A stretch of 64,000 bases of DNA from CAISIP01 sp031396205 (lineage in GTDB: Bacteria; Pseudomonadota; Gammaproteobacteria; Burkholderiales; Burkholderiaceae_C): assembly GCA_031396205.1 (NCBI GenBank), contig JANNKH010000006.1, forward strand, positions 62,001 through 126,000, in the 5' to 3' direction. This document shows positions 52,563 to 61,027 of the stretch, in pieces. The notes under the pieces were generated by a model. It saw only the letters and a program-made list of their open reading frames with translations, was not told the origin of the DNA and did no database searches. Numbering within the stretch: position 1 is the first letter of the stretch; the number at the start of each line of letters is the position of its first letter. The translations under genes were made by a program, and so were the position numbers.

Positions 52563-53212
52563 AACCCGTGCGTTCCATGGCCGAGTTGCGCCAGGTCAAG
52601 CAGCATATCGACGCGCAGGCCCGCGCGCTGGCGAAGGAGCAGGCCGAACGCGCAGTAGAACAGGCTGCACTGCGGCGGCGCCAGACCAGTGCGCGCGAGT
52701 TGTTCATCCGGGCAGCGGGTACGGTCAACACCTTGCCTGACCCGGGGCGCGCGACGCTGACCGGGGCCCGGCCCGATCCGATCCCGCGCCAGCGCCTGCG
52801 CGACCAGCAGGCGGTACTGGTTGAGGCGATCAGTGACGACTTCGACGTGAGCACCTTGCTCGATATCGACGATCAACTCAGTTTCCGGCGCCCGGGCATC
52901 GGCACCGACGTGACCCGCAAGCTGCGACTGGGCCATTGGGCGATCCAGCGCCAGCTCGATCTACACGGATTGCGCAGCGACGAGGCACGTGAGCAGCTTT
53001 CCCTGTTCATGCGCCAGGCGCAATCGCATGGCATTCGGTGTGTGCGGGTGGTCCACGGCAAGGGGCTCGGTTCCCCGGGCAAGGCACCGGTGCTCAAGAG
53101 CAAGGTGTTTGCGTGGCTGGTGCAGAAGAAGGAAGTGCTGGCCTTCGTGCAGGCCCGGCCGGCCGAAGGCGGGGCCGGCGCGCTGGTCGTGTTGCTGCAG
53201 CCCGGCGCCTGA
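52559..53212 (+). CDS. Smr-domain protein (SmrA/SmrB-like)
   Basis: The 217-residue protein has a charged helical N-terminus and a C-terminal Smr nuclease domain with QLDLHGLRSDEAREQL and VVHGKGLGSPGKAPVLK. Smr proteins cut branched DNA or stalled-ribosome mRNA; which applies here is not visible. The ATG overlaps the radC stop, so the two are co-translated. Confidence 0.92.
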   Translation: MKPVRSMAELRQVKQHIDAQARALAKEQAERAVEQAALRRRQTSARELFIRAAGTVNTLPDPGRATLTGARPDPIPRQRLRDQQAVLVEAISDDFDVSTLLDIDDQLSFRRPGIGTDVTRKLRLGHWAIQRQLDLHGLRSDEAREQLSLFMRQAQSHGIRCVRVVHGKGLGSPGKAPVLKSKVFAWLVQKKEVLAFVQARPAEGGAGALVVLLQPGA

Positions 53213-53338
53213 CGCGCGACCGTGGGTCAACACCGGCCGCTACCCGGCCTTGCACCTCGATGCGGCGACAATCCCGATGCGCCTAGTCGCAACGGGCGAC
53301 CTAGAATCGTCGTATCCACCGTGTAGCGCCACTCCTTG

Positions 53339-54643
53339 ATGTCCTCGTTCGACAAGTTCTTCCAGATTCCGGATCTCGATCCGGCGGTACAAAAGAGCTT
53401 CCGGCGCGAGCAACTCAGCGAACTGACGCTGCCGCTGGCCACCAGCCTGATGGAAGGCGGTTTTGTAGCCGTCGTCGCAGCCAAGGCATTCGACGTCCAG
53501 CCCTGGGTGATTGCGGTCATTTCCGCGGCGCCGATGTTTGGCAACCTGTCGAGTTTTTTCTGGACCCGCATCGCCACCGGCCGCTCCAAGATCCCGATGG
53601 TCGTGGCGTTGCAGACCCTGGTACTGATGTGTGTGGCCGCGATCGCGGTCAGTCCGCGTTCGCACGACGGTGCCTGGATCCTGCTGGTCAGCGTGGTGCT
53701 GAGCCGGGTCCTGATCGCCGGCATCATCACCGTGCGCAGCGTGGCCTGGAGCCTGAATTACGACCGGGTTTTGCGGGCCCGCGCCACCGGACGCCTGCAG
53801 GCGATCACCAGCCTGACCGTGGTGCTGACCACCAGCGTGGCCGGACTCATCCTGGATGCCCGTCCCGAGAATTTCCGCTATATCTATGGCGCCGGCGCCC
53901 TGTTTGGCTGCATCGGCGTGTGGCTGTTCCGCGGCGTGCTGGTGCGTGGCGAGAAACGGCACCGGGTGATGGAGCGCCGGGGCACGCAGAGTGGCCACCG
54001 GCGCGACGGCTTTTTCGAAGTACTGCGCAAGGACACGTTCTACGCGCGCTACCAGTTGCACCAGTTCATATCGGGCACCGCCAACATGATGCTGGAGCCA
54101 CCGCTGGTCTACCTGGTATCGAAGCAGTTGGGCGCCAGCTATTTTGTGAGCATCGGCATCGTGATGCTGATACCGTTCACGTTGAACCTGACCACCATGC
54201 CGTTGTGGGCGCGTTACCTGGACAAGGTCCATGTGACCGAGTTTCGCGCACGGCAGAACGCCGGCTGGGTCGTGGGCGTGCTGTTCATGTTCTGGGGTGC
54301 CTGGACGTTCTCGTTGTGGTGGTTGGCAATAGGACGGGTCATCACCGGTATCGTCAATGGCGGCGGCAACCTGGCCTGGCAACTGGGCCACAACGACTTT
54401 GCGCCGCGCGACCAGATCGCGACCTACATGGGCATCCATGTCACGCTGACCGGCGTGCGCGGCGCGTTCGCGCCCTTTCTGGGCATGGCCCTGTACCTGG
54501 GCTGGGACGCCAAGGGCTACGTGCCCGGTTCGACGGGCCTCAGCGCCTGGTTGTTCCTGTTGTCGGCGCTGCTGGGGGTGATCGCCTGGCGCGGCTTTGA
54601 CAGGTTATGCAAGGACGTGCGCACACGACCACTGAGCCGATGA
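53339..54643 (+). CDS. MFS transporter
   Basis: The 434-residue protein has about 12 hydrophobic helices in two halves, joined by a basic loop (KRHRVMERRGTQSGHRR) near residue 210. A charged N-terminal segment precedes helix 1 (PLATSLMEGGFVAVVAAKAF). The substrate cannot be told from motifs. The start is ATG 53339 rather than the adjoining TTG. It converges with the remnants at 54644-54910. Confidence 0.85.
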   Translation: MSSFDKFFQIPDLDPAVQKSFRREQLSELTLPLATSLMEGGFVAVVAAKAFDVQPWVIAVISAAPMFGNLSSFFWTRIATGRSKIPMVVALQTLVLMCVAAIAVSPRSHDGAWILLVSVVLSRVLIAGIITVRSVAWSLNYDRVLRARATGRLQAITSLTVVLTTSVAGLILDARPENFRYIYGAGALFGCIGVWLFRGVLVRGEKRHRVMERRGTQSGHRRDGFFEVLRKDTFYARYQLHQFISGTANMMLEPPLVYLVSKQLGASYFVSIGIVMLIPFTLNLTTMPLWARYLDKVHVTEFRARQNAGWVVGVLFMFWGAWTFSLWWLAIGRVITGIVNGGGNLAWQLGHNDFAPRDQIATYMGIHVTLTGVRGAFAPFLGMALYLGWDAKGYVPGSTGLSAWLFLLSALLGVIAWRGFDRLCKDVRTRPLSR

Positions 54644-54777
54644 CGCAGGCGACGGTCGATGGCAGACTGATCGGCCACCGCCGCAAGGACCTGATCGATC
54701 GTGAAGCCTTGGAACGACCGCAGCAACCACTTCAAGGCGACCCATTCCGAGTGCCCATCGATTGAACCGGGCAGCAA
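54644..54777 (-). other. Unexplained protein-like fragment
   Basis: On the minus strand, TTG 54777 (with GGGGGAG six bases upstream) opens a frame reading LPGSIDGHSEWVALKWLLRS and GFTIDQVLAAVADQSAIDRR. The frame runs on into the end of the MFS gene and stops at 54517. The first 45 codons look protein-like; the part inside the MFS gene does not. It may be another decayed gene next to the haemoglobin remnant. I do not recognise the family. Confidence 0.3.
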
Positions 54778-54780
54778 GAA

Positions 54781-54910
54781 TCACTCCCCCCGATTGCGCA
54801 TGAAGTCCGCAGTCTGAAAAAAACTCTGGCGCAACCGCTCGCGCAGTTGCGCATCAACGCCGGTCTCCTGCAAACGGGGTCTCGAAGCGGGGCTTTTCCT
54901 GGATGTTCAT
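54781..54910 (-). pseudogene. Group II truncated haemoglobin, internally deleted
   Basis: ATG 54910 reads MNIQEKPRFETPFA, the expected N-terminus of a betaproteobacterial truncated haemoglobin. After a junction near 54865-54876 another frame reads LQETGVDAQLRERLRQSF and FQTADFMRNRGE to TGA 54781-54783, the expected last 30 residues. About 90 central codons, including the heme pocket, are missing and the two ends are out of frame. The 130-base remnant would be about 400 bases if intact. It sits just after the FtsX-type permease on the same strand. Confidence 0.7.
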
Positions 54911-54944
54911 CCCGGGTGAAATTGTCTGCCCGTGTCGACCCATT

Positions 54945-57464
54945 TCATTGGGGCGCCTGGCGCAAGGTCTCGATCACCGGGCGGCGCAATACATCGCGCA
55001 AGCCCCACCAGCCCGCCATCATGGCCAGCACCGCGCCCGCCAGCGCACCTTCGAGCGGCACCCAAGGCGACGCTGTCCAGGCGAAGTTGAAGACAAAGCG
55101 CGCCAACGACCAACCCACAACCGTGGCCACCAGGGCGGCCAGCAGGCCGGCCAACAGGCCGATGCCGGCGAGTTCGGCGCGTTGCACCTGGCGCAGTAAT
55201 TTTCCCTGCGCGCCAACCGCGCGCATGATGGCAAACTCGCGCGCCCGTTCCTCGCGGGTTGCGGTGATGGCCGCGAACAACACCACCAGGCCGGCGGCCA
55301 GCGTGAAGCCGAACAGGAACTCCACTGCCCGCACGACCTGGTCCAGGATGCGCTGTACTTGCGCCAGCGTGGCGCTGACATCGACAGTGGTGATGTTCGG
55401 AAACTCGCGCACCAGGGCATTGTCGAAGCCGCGTTCTGCCGGCGCCTTGAACGCACTCATGTAGGTCACGGGCACGTCCGGCAACTGGTCCACCGGATAG
55501 ATCACGAAGAAATTGGCCCGCATCGAACCCCAGTCGACCTTGCGCAACGAGGTGATGCGCGACTCGACGATGACACCGGCAATGTCGAAGCGCATCGTAT
55601 CGCCCAGCTTGAGATTGAGCGTCTCGGCAATGCCCTCCTCGACGCTGATGGCACCGGCCTCCCCGTCTACCCACTTGCCGGCCGTAACCAGGTTGTGGGG
55701 CGGCCGAACGGCGCTGTTGGACAGGTTGAACTCCCGGTCGGCCAGCCGCCGGGCTCTTTCGTCCTGCATCTGGTCGGGCACTATCGCACGCCCATTGATT
55801 GCGACCAGTCGGCCACGGATCATCGGGTACCAGTCATAGTCGCGCACACCGGCCTCGCGCAACCTGTTTTGAAACGTCGGCCCCTGGTCGGGCATGACGT
55901 TGATGACGAAACGGTTCGGCGCATTGGCTGGCGTAGCCTGGCGCCAACTGCTGATCAGGTCGGTGCGCAGCAGTACGAGCAGGATCAGCGCCAGCAGTCC
56001 GACCGCCAACGCGCTGACCTGCACCACCGCATAGGCCGGGCGCGCTGAAATCTGCCGCGTGGCCAGCACCATCCAGCGCGGCGCGGTGGACTCATTGACG
56101 CTACGCCGCAGGACCTTGACTGCGACCCAGGACAGGCCGGCAAATACCAGCACTGCGCCGGCAAACCCGCCGACCGCAATCAGACCGAGCATCAGGTCGC
56201 GGCTGGCCGCCAGCAACAACGCCGCGAACCCGGCCACGCCGACGCCCAGCACCGCGATCGACGCCGGTTTCAGGTTACCCACGTCGCGGCGGATCACCCG
56301 CAGCGGCGGCACCTGGGCCAGTTGCAACACCGGCGGCAAACCAAAGGCCGCCAGCAGGGTGAGGCCCATGCCCAAGCCGAACACCACCGGCCACACAGTA
56401 GGCGCCGGCAATCCCACCGCCACCAGGCCCGACAGCAAGGCGACAAAAATGTAATGCACACCGAATCCGATGGCCACGCCCAGCGCACTGGCGGCCAGGC
56501 CGATCAGACCGAACTCGACAACATAGCCCAGCGCGATGCTGCGCTGGCCCAGACCCAGCACCCGCAACATGGCGCAATCGTCCAGATGGTTGGCGGCAAA
56601 TCCCCGGGCCGCCAGCGCCACCGCCACCGCGCTGAGCATGGCCGCGAGCAGCGCCACCAGGTTGAGAAATTTCTCGGCCCGGTCCAGCGTCTGGCGTATG
56701 TCGGAGCGGCCACCCTCCAGCGTCTCGAGCCGGGTGCCCCGCACCTCGCCCTTGTCGACCGCACGAGTGACCCAGTCGCTGAACTGCTTGACCGGCGGAT
56801 CGTCTCCGGCAACCGCAAACCGGTAATTCAAGCGGCTCGCCGGCTGCACCAGGCCGGTGGAGGCCAGATCGGCCTGGTTGAACATCACGCGTGGCGAGAA
56901 GTTGACGAAACCGCCGCCGCGGTCGGGCTCGATCACGATGATGCGCGCGACCGTGAATCGGGCGTCCCCCAGCAGCAAGGCGTCGCCCATACGCAGGTTG
57001 AGCGATTCCAGCAACGCCGCGTCGACCCACACCGAGCCAGTCGCGGGCACGTCTTGCGTGGTTTTTCCCGGCGACTCGACCGCATCGGCAATCGTCAGGC
57101 TGCCGCGCAGCGGATATCCTGCCGGGACCGCCTTCAGCGCCACCAGCTTGCTGGCACCACCCCGCTCCTGCGTCGCGCGTGCCATGGTCGGGAAACTGAC
57201 CGTGGTGGTGGCTCGCAAGCCCAGTGCACGGGCCTTGTCGACGATCGCCTGCGGGGTGGGCTTGTCGGTCGACAACACCACATCGCCGCCGAGTAGTTGC
57301 CGCGCATCGCGCTGCAAGCCGCCCTGCAGGCGGTCGGCGAAAAATCCGACCGCCGTCAGGGCCGCCACCGCCAGCGTCACCGCGACGATCAGCAGGCGCA
57401 GTTCGCCCGAGCGCAGGTCGCGCCATAGGGAGCGCAGGCCCAACTGCCAGATAGAAGGTTTCAT
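54945..57464 (-). CDS. FtsX-like ABC transporter permease (YbbP type)
   Basis: The 839-residue protein has an N-terminal transmembrane helix, a MacB-like periplasmic domain, and two FtsX membrane units (about 265-480 and 720-830). The segment ATREERAREFAIMRAVGAQG before the last helices is the usual FtsX coupling region. Such permeases work with an ATPase (YbbA/LolD-like) in lipid or lipoprotein handling. No ATPase gene is adjacent here. ATG 57464 is preceded by AAGGTAGGGG. Confidence 0.9.
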   Translation of the reverse strand: MKPSIWQLGLRSLWRDLRSGELRLLIVAVTLAVAALTAVGFFADRLQGGLQRDARQLLGGDVVLSTDKPTPQAIVDKARALGLRATTTVSFPTMARATQERGGASKLVALKAVPAGYPLRGSLTIADAVESPGKTTQDVPATGSVWVDAALLESLNLRMGDALLLGDARFTVARIIVIEPDRGGGFVNFSPRVMFNQADLASTGLVQPASRLNYRFAVAGDDPPVKQFSDWVTRAVDKGEVRGTRLETLEGGRSDIRQTLDRAEKFLNLVALLAAMLSAVAVALAARGFAANHLDDCAMLRVLGLGQRSIALGYVVEFGLIGLAASALGVAIGFGVHYIFVALLSGLVAVGLPAPTVWPVVFGLGMGLTLLAAFGLPPVLQLAQVPPLRVIRRDVGNLKPASIAVLGVGVAGFAALLLAASRDLMLGLIAVGGFAGAVLVFAGLSWVAVKVLRRSVNESTAPRWMVLATRQISARPAYAVVQVSALAVGLLALILLVLLRTDLISSWRQATPANAPNRFVINVMPDQGPTFQNRLREAGVRDYDWYPMIRGRLVAINGRAIVPDQMQDERARRLADREFNLSNSAVRPPHNLVTAGKWVDGEAGAISVEEGIAETLNLKLGDTMRFDIAGVIVESRITSLRKVDWGSMRANFFVIYPVDQLPDVPVTYMSAFKAPAERGFDNALVREFPNITTVDVSATLAQVQRILDQVVRAVEFLFGFTLAAGLVVLFAAITATREERAREFAIMRAVGAQGKLLRQVQRAELAGIGLLAGLLAALVATVVGWSLARFVFNFAWTASPWVPLEGALAGAVLAMMAGWWGLRDVLRRPVIETLRQAPQ

Positions 57465-57566
57465 GCCCCTACCTTAGCCGATTCGCGATAGCCCCGCGAC
57501 CGCAGGGTCGGGCCGCGTACCAGGACGTCGCCGGCGGCAAGATGCCAACCCGCGCCCCGGCATTGC

Positions 57567-58472
57567 TCAGGCCGCGCGCAGGCGCGGACCAACCAGGCCG
57601 GCTTCAAGTTGCAAGCGCTGCGCCCCGCTGAAACACAGGAAGCGTTTGTGCATCGCACGGCCGATGGTGCACAGGCCCAGGTCCTGTGCCACCGCATGCC
57701 CCATCTGCGTAATGCCACTGCGTGAGACAACAATCGGTACACCCATCTGGGCCGACTTGATGACCATCTCACTGGTCAGGCGACCCGTGGTGTAGAACAC
57801 CTTGTCGGCACCGGTCATGCCGGCGCTGATTGGGTCGGTGCTGCGCCCCAGGCTGTCGTCGCCTTCGTCGCGATGCAACCACATCCAGCCGGCAATGGTG
57901 TCGATCGCATTGTGGCGGCCCACGTCTTCGACGAACACCAGCAGGTGCTGGCCGCGAAACAGCGCGCAGCCGTGGACCGAACCGGCTGTCTTGTAGGTGC
58001 TCTCCTGCAACCGGATGGTGTCGACAATGCCGTACAGCTCAGACTGGGTCAAGGTGGCTTCGGGCAGGACCAGCCTATCCACCTCGTTCATCAGATCGCC
58101 GAACATGCTGCCCTGGCCGCAACCAGTGGTCACGACCCGCCTGGCGGTGCGCTGCTCGATATCGGAGACGCCATGGCGCGTCTTGACCGCTGCAACGCCG
58201 ACGTCCCAGTCGACCGTGATCGACTCCACTTCGCCGGCAGAGCGCACCAGCCGCTGGTTGCGCAGGTAGCCGAGCACCAGCAGCTCCGGCCGGGCTCCGA
58301 GCGTCATCAGCGTCACAAGTTCGCGTTTGTCGACATAAACCGTCAAGGCGCGTTCAGCGGGAATCGAGACCGCCTGCCGATGCCCATTCTCGTTGACGGC
58401 CTCGATCGACTTCGTCAAAGCGGCGCACGCCGATGTCAGACGGGGACGGGGTACAGATACGGTCATCGACAT
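57567..58472 (-). CDS. fdhD: Formate dehydrogenase accessory sulfurtransferase FdhD
   Basis: FdhD passes sulfur from IscS to the molybdenum cofactor of formate dehydrogenase. The 301-residue length and motifs (VYVDKRELVTLMTLGARPE, FVEDVGRHNAIDTIAGW, YTTGRLTSEMVIKSAQMGVP) fit. At the sulfur-loop position it reads VVTTGCGQGSMFGD, with one Cys (Cys118) instead of the CxxC of E. coli. It is the last gene of the leftward formate dehydrogenase operon. Confidence 0.94.
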   Translation of the reverse strand: MSMTVSVPRPRLTSACAALTKSIEAVNENGHRQAVSIPAERALTVYVDKRELVTLMTLGARPELLVLGYLRNQRLVRSAGEVESITVDWDVGVAAVKTRHGVSDIEQRTARRVVTTGCGQGSMFGDLMNEVDRLVLPEATLTQSELYGIVDTIRLQESTYKTAGSVHGCALFRGQHLLVFVEDVGRHNAIDTIAGWMWLHRDEGDDSLGRSTDPISAGMTGADKVFYTTGRLTSEMVIKSAQMGVPIVVSRSGITQMGHAVAQDLGLCTIGRAMHKRFLCFSGAQRLQLEAGLVGPRLRAA

Positions 58473-58535
58473 GCTGCAAGCCTACCGCAAAAAGGCCGAA
58501 TTGCCGCGCGGTGGGCCCGTCGACACCACATCCGG

Positions 58536-58937
58536 TCAGGGCTTCTTGGGCGCGGCGATCTCGGCAGCCGGCAGCTTGCTGCTGGGTGGACCGATCGCGG
58601 TGGCTGCCGGCGAATGCGCCCCGGCGGCCTCGGCCGGTTTGACGGGTTCGACCGCCGCGACGAAGAGTCCCGGATCGGCACAGGTCGGCGTGGGCGTGGC
58701 GGCCTTGGGTTCCTTGCCGGCCGAGCGGGCACTGGACTGGTAATGCGCGACCACCTTGTCCTGTGCCTTGCACAGTTGGAACACCGCCACCTTGTCGCTC
58801 CAGGCGGTCTTCGGCGCCGCAGCCGCGGCGGCGGCCTTGGCCTGCGCAGTTGGCGGTGGCAATTTGGCGAGCGCCGTGCTGGCGGCGCACAACCCCCCGA
58901 TCGCGCCCATCAGTACCAAGACGGAGCAATTTTTCAT
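58536..58937 (-). CDS. Secreted Ala/Pro-rich protein in formate dehydrogenase operon
   Basis: The 133-residue precursor has a signal peptide (VLVLMGAIGGLCAASTALA), a short conserved-looking core AWSDKVAVFQLCKAQDKVVA with one Cys, then an Ala/Pro-rich tail ending in PKKP. No family is recognised. GAGG precedes ATG 58937. Its place between the gamma subunit gene and fdhD suggests a periplasmic accessory role, which is inference. Confidence 0.7.
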   Translation of the reverse strand: MKNCSVLVLMGAIGGLCAASTALAKLPPPTAQAKAAAAAAAPKTAWSDKVAVFQLCKAQDKVVAHYQSSARSAGKEPKAATPTPTCADPGLFVAAVEPVKPAEAAGAHSPAATAIGPPSSKLPAAEIAAPKKP

Positions 58938-58947
58938 GGTTTGTGCC

Positions 58948-60105
58948 TCACGCTCGAACGGGTATTGCCGGCGTCGCGGACTGCGAACGCTGCGCGGAAA
59001 TCTTGCCGGCCTTGATGTCGTCGTACCATTCCTCATGGTGCTCCCGCGCCCAGGCCTCGTCCACATATCCGGTCTTCATGCCCTGGTAGGCCCCCCGCAT
59101 GCCGATGGTTCCGATATAAATGTGCCCGATGAACATCGCCATCATCAGGACCGCCGCAACCGAGTGCAGCATGTGGCTGATCTGCATGGTCGAGCGCTCG
59201 TACACCAGCGCGGGCAGCAGCTTGTCCAGCACCAGTCCCGAGCCCACGACGATCAGACCCAGCAGCAGCACACCGCCCCAGAACACCAGCTTTTCGCCGG
59301 CATTGAAGCGGTGCGAAGGCACCTCCTTGCCGGACATCATGCCACCACCCTGGCGTAGCCAGGCCAGGTCACCCTGGCGCGGCAGATTGTCCCGGACGAA
59401 GGTGAAGAACACCACTGCCAGCGACACCGCAAACAGCGGCCCGGCAAAGTTGTGTGCGTTCTTGAGCGCATAGCTCAGCCAGCCGAACAGGCTGGCGCCG
59501 ATGACCGGCAGCAACACGAACTTGCCGAACGCCATCACCAGGCCAGAGACCGCCAGCACACAGAACGCAATGGCATTGGCCCAATGTGCGGAACGCTCGA
59601 ACGGCGTGAATCGTTCGATGGTGCGAATGCCCGTGCCATCTGCATGGCCGAGCTTGCCCTTGCCGAGATAAAACAGCGCAATGGCGCCCACCACGATCAG
59701 CAACAATGCGCCGCCGTACGGAATGATCCATTGGTTGCGCACCTGGCGCCAGGCTTCGCCGGCATTGGTGAAACGCGAGCCGGGATATTGCACGAACGGC
59801 TGGATCAGGTTACCCGCTTCCGGCGTCGGCAGGCTGCTGGTGCCGGTGACCCCATTGCCCACCTGGCGCCACATCGGCGCGTTGTTGCCGGGCTGCACCA
59901 GGGCCCGCTGCCCATTGTTCTGGTCCGCGTATCCCGGCGCGGCGCTGGCGTCGGGCTTGACCTCGAAAATGTTCTGGCTCTTGACGCCACCAGCCTCGGC
60001 GCCAGCGGCAGGCGGAGTTGCCGGCGCCACGGTCTGCGCCGCTGCGTCCCCGGCCTGGCAGGCCAGCCACAGGGCCAGCACGGCGATACCGAATGGTTTG
60101 ATCAT
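58948..60105 (-). CDS. Formate dehydrogenase gamma subunit, cytochrome b
   Basis: The gamma subunit anchors the complex and passes electrons to quinone. The 385-residue product has a signal peptide, a periplasmic stretch, a first transmembrane helix (PYGGALLLIVVGAIALFYL) and four helices of the cytochrome b561-like core (about 190-350) with FERSAHWANAIAF and ISHMLHSVAAVLMMAMFIGHIYI providing heme histidines. It is longer at the N-terminus than E. coli FdnI, as in other betaproteobacterial versions. GAGGA precedes ATG 60105. Confidence 0.92.
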   Translation of the reverse strand: MIKPFGIAVLALWLACQAGDAAAQTVAPATPPAAGAEAGGVKSQNIFEVKPDASAAPGYADQNNGQRALVQPGNNAPMWRQVGNGVTGTSSLPTPEAGNLIQPFVQYPGSRFTNAGEAWRQVRNQWIIPYGGALLLIVVGAIALFYLGKGKLGHADGTGIRTIERFTPFERSAHWANAIAFCVLAVSGLVMAFGKFVLLPVIGASLFGWLSYALKNAHNFAGPLFAVSLAVVFFTFVRDNLPRQGDLAWLRQGGGMMSGKEVPSHRFNAGEKLVFWGGVLLLGLIVVGSGLVLDKLLPALVYERSTMQISHMLHSVAAVLMMAMFIGHIYIGTIGMRGAYQGMKTGYVDEAWAREHHEEWYDDIKAGKISAQRSQSATPAIPVRA

Positions 60106-60121
60106 CGTGCGATCCTCGCCG

Positions 60122-60349
60122 TCAGTTCTTGATTCCGTAGTAATCGTCCTGGCCACGCCGGGTGCGAACTTTCAAATGTTCTTCCCAGGACGCCTTGTCG
60201 CCCGACTTCCAGCCGGCGTCGACATATACCTTGCCGGTGCCGGCAAAAGGCGCGGCGTCGTTGCGCGTCAGGCCGTGCGACTGTGGCTTCTCCGAACAAG
60301 CGACCAGCGCGCCGGCGAACGCCAGGGCGCACAGTGCAGCCGCCCTCAT
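60122..60349 (-). CDS. Small lipoprotein in formate dehydrogenase operon
   Basis: The 75-residue precursor has a lipoprotein signal (LCALAFAGALVAC) and a short mature part with GKVYVDAGWKSGDKASWEEH and a C-terminal RGQDDYYGIKN. The ATG overlaps the beta-subunit stop (ATGA) and 16 bases separate it from the gamma-subunit start, so it is made with the enzyme. No family is recognised; it may help assembly or periplasmic attachment. Confidence 0.75.
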   Translation of the reverse strand: MRAAALCALAFAGALVACSEKPQSHGLTRNDAAPFAGTGKVYVDAGWKSGDKASWEEHLKVRTRRGQDDYYGIKN

Positions 60350-60978
60350 GACTTGGTACCGGTGGACGACGCGCCATTGGGCTGACCGGCCTGGTTGGAG
60401 CCGTAGGCAGTGCCCCAGCCCCAGACCTCGGCACCCTTGCCGCGCATGACGACCCGGTTGCGGAATATGTCGGCCACCACATCGCCGTCGCCGGCGATCA
60501 AGGCCTTGGTGGAACACATCTCGGCGCAGGCCGGCAATTTTCCTTCGGCCAGCCGATTGCGCCCGTATTTCTCGAACTCGGCCTGGCTGCCGTGTTCTTC
60601 CGGGCCGCCGGCGCAGAAGGTGCATTTGTCCATCTTGCCACGCACGCCGAACGCGCCCTGCGACGGGAACTGCGGCGCGCCGAACGGGCAGGCGTAGGAG
60701 CAATAGCCACAGCCGATGCAGACGTCCTTGTCGTGCAGCACCACGCCCTCGTCGGTGCGGTAGAAACAATCGACGGGACACACGGCCATGCAGGGCGCGT
60801 CGCTGCAATGCATGCAGGCCACGGAGATCGATTTTTCCCCGGGCACACCGTCGTTGAGCGTGACCACGCGGCGCCGGTTGACTCCCCAGGGCACCTCATG
60901 TTCGTTTTTGCAGGCGGTGACGCAGCCATTGCATTCAATGCAACGCTCAGCATCGCAAACAAATTTCATTCGAGCCAT
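60346..60978 (-). CDS. Formate dehydrogenase beta subunit, 4x[4Fe-4S]
   Basis: The beta subunit wires electrons from the alpha to the gamma subunit. The 210-residue protein has four cluster motifs in order: CIECNGCVTACKNE, CMHCSDAPCMAVCP, CIGCGYCSYACP, and CTFC with CAEMC. It has no C-terminal membrane helix, unlike E. coli FdnH. It follows the alpha gene by 49 bases and overlaps the lipoprotein gene. Confidence 0.95.
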   Translation of the reverse strand: MARMKFVCDAERCIECNGCVTACKNEHEVPWGVNRRRVVTLNDGVPGEKSISVACMHCSDAPCMAVCPVDCFYRTDEGVVLHDKDVCIGCGYCSYACPFGAPQFPSQGAFGVRGKMDKCTFCAGGPEEHGSQAEFEKYGRNRLAEGKLPACAEMCSTKALIAGDGDVVADIFRNRVVMRGKGAEVWGWGTAYGSNQAGQPNGASSTGTKS

Positions 60979-61027
60979 AGGTGTCTCCTGGTATCCACTA
61001 GCGTTGCAAACAATTGTCCAAACCCGG

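Noticed and set aside
54517..54643. C-terminal part of the 86-codon minus-strand frame
   Set aside because: This part lies inside the MFS transporter gene and has shadow-like composition; only 54644-54777 was kept as a possible fragment.
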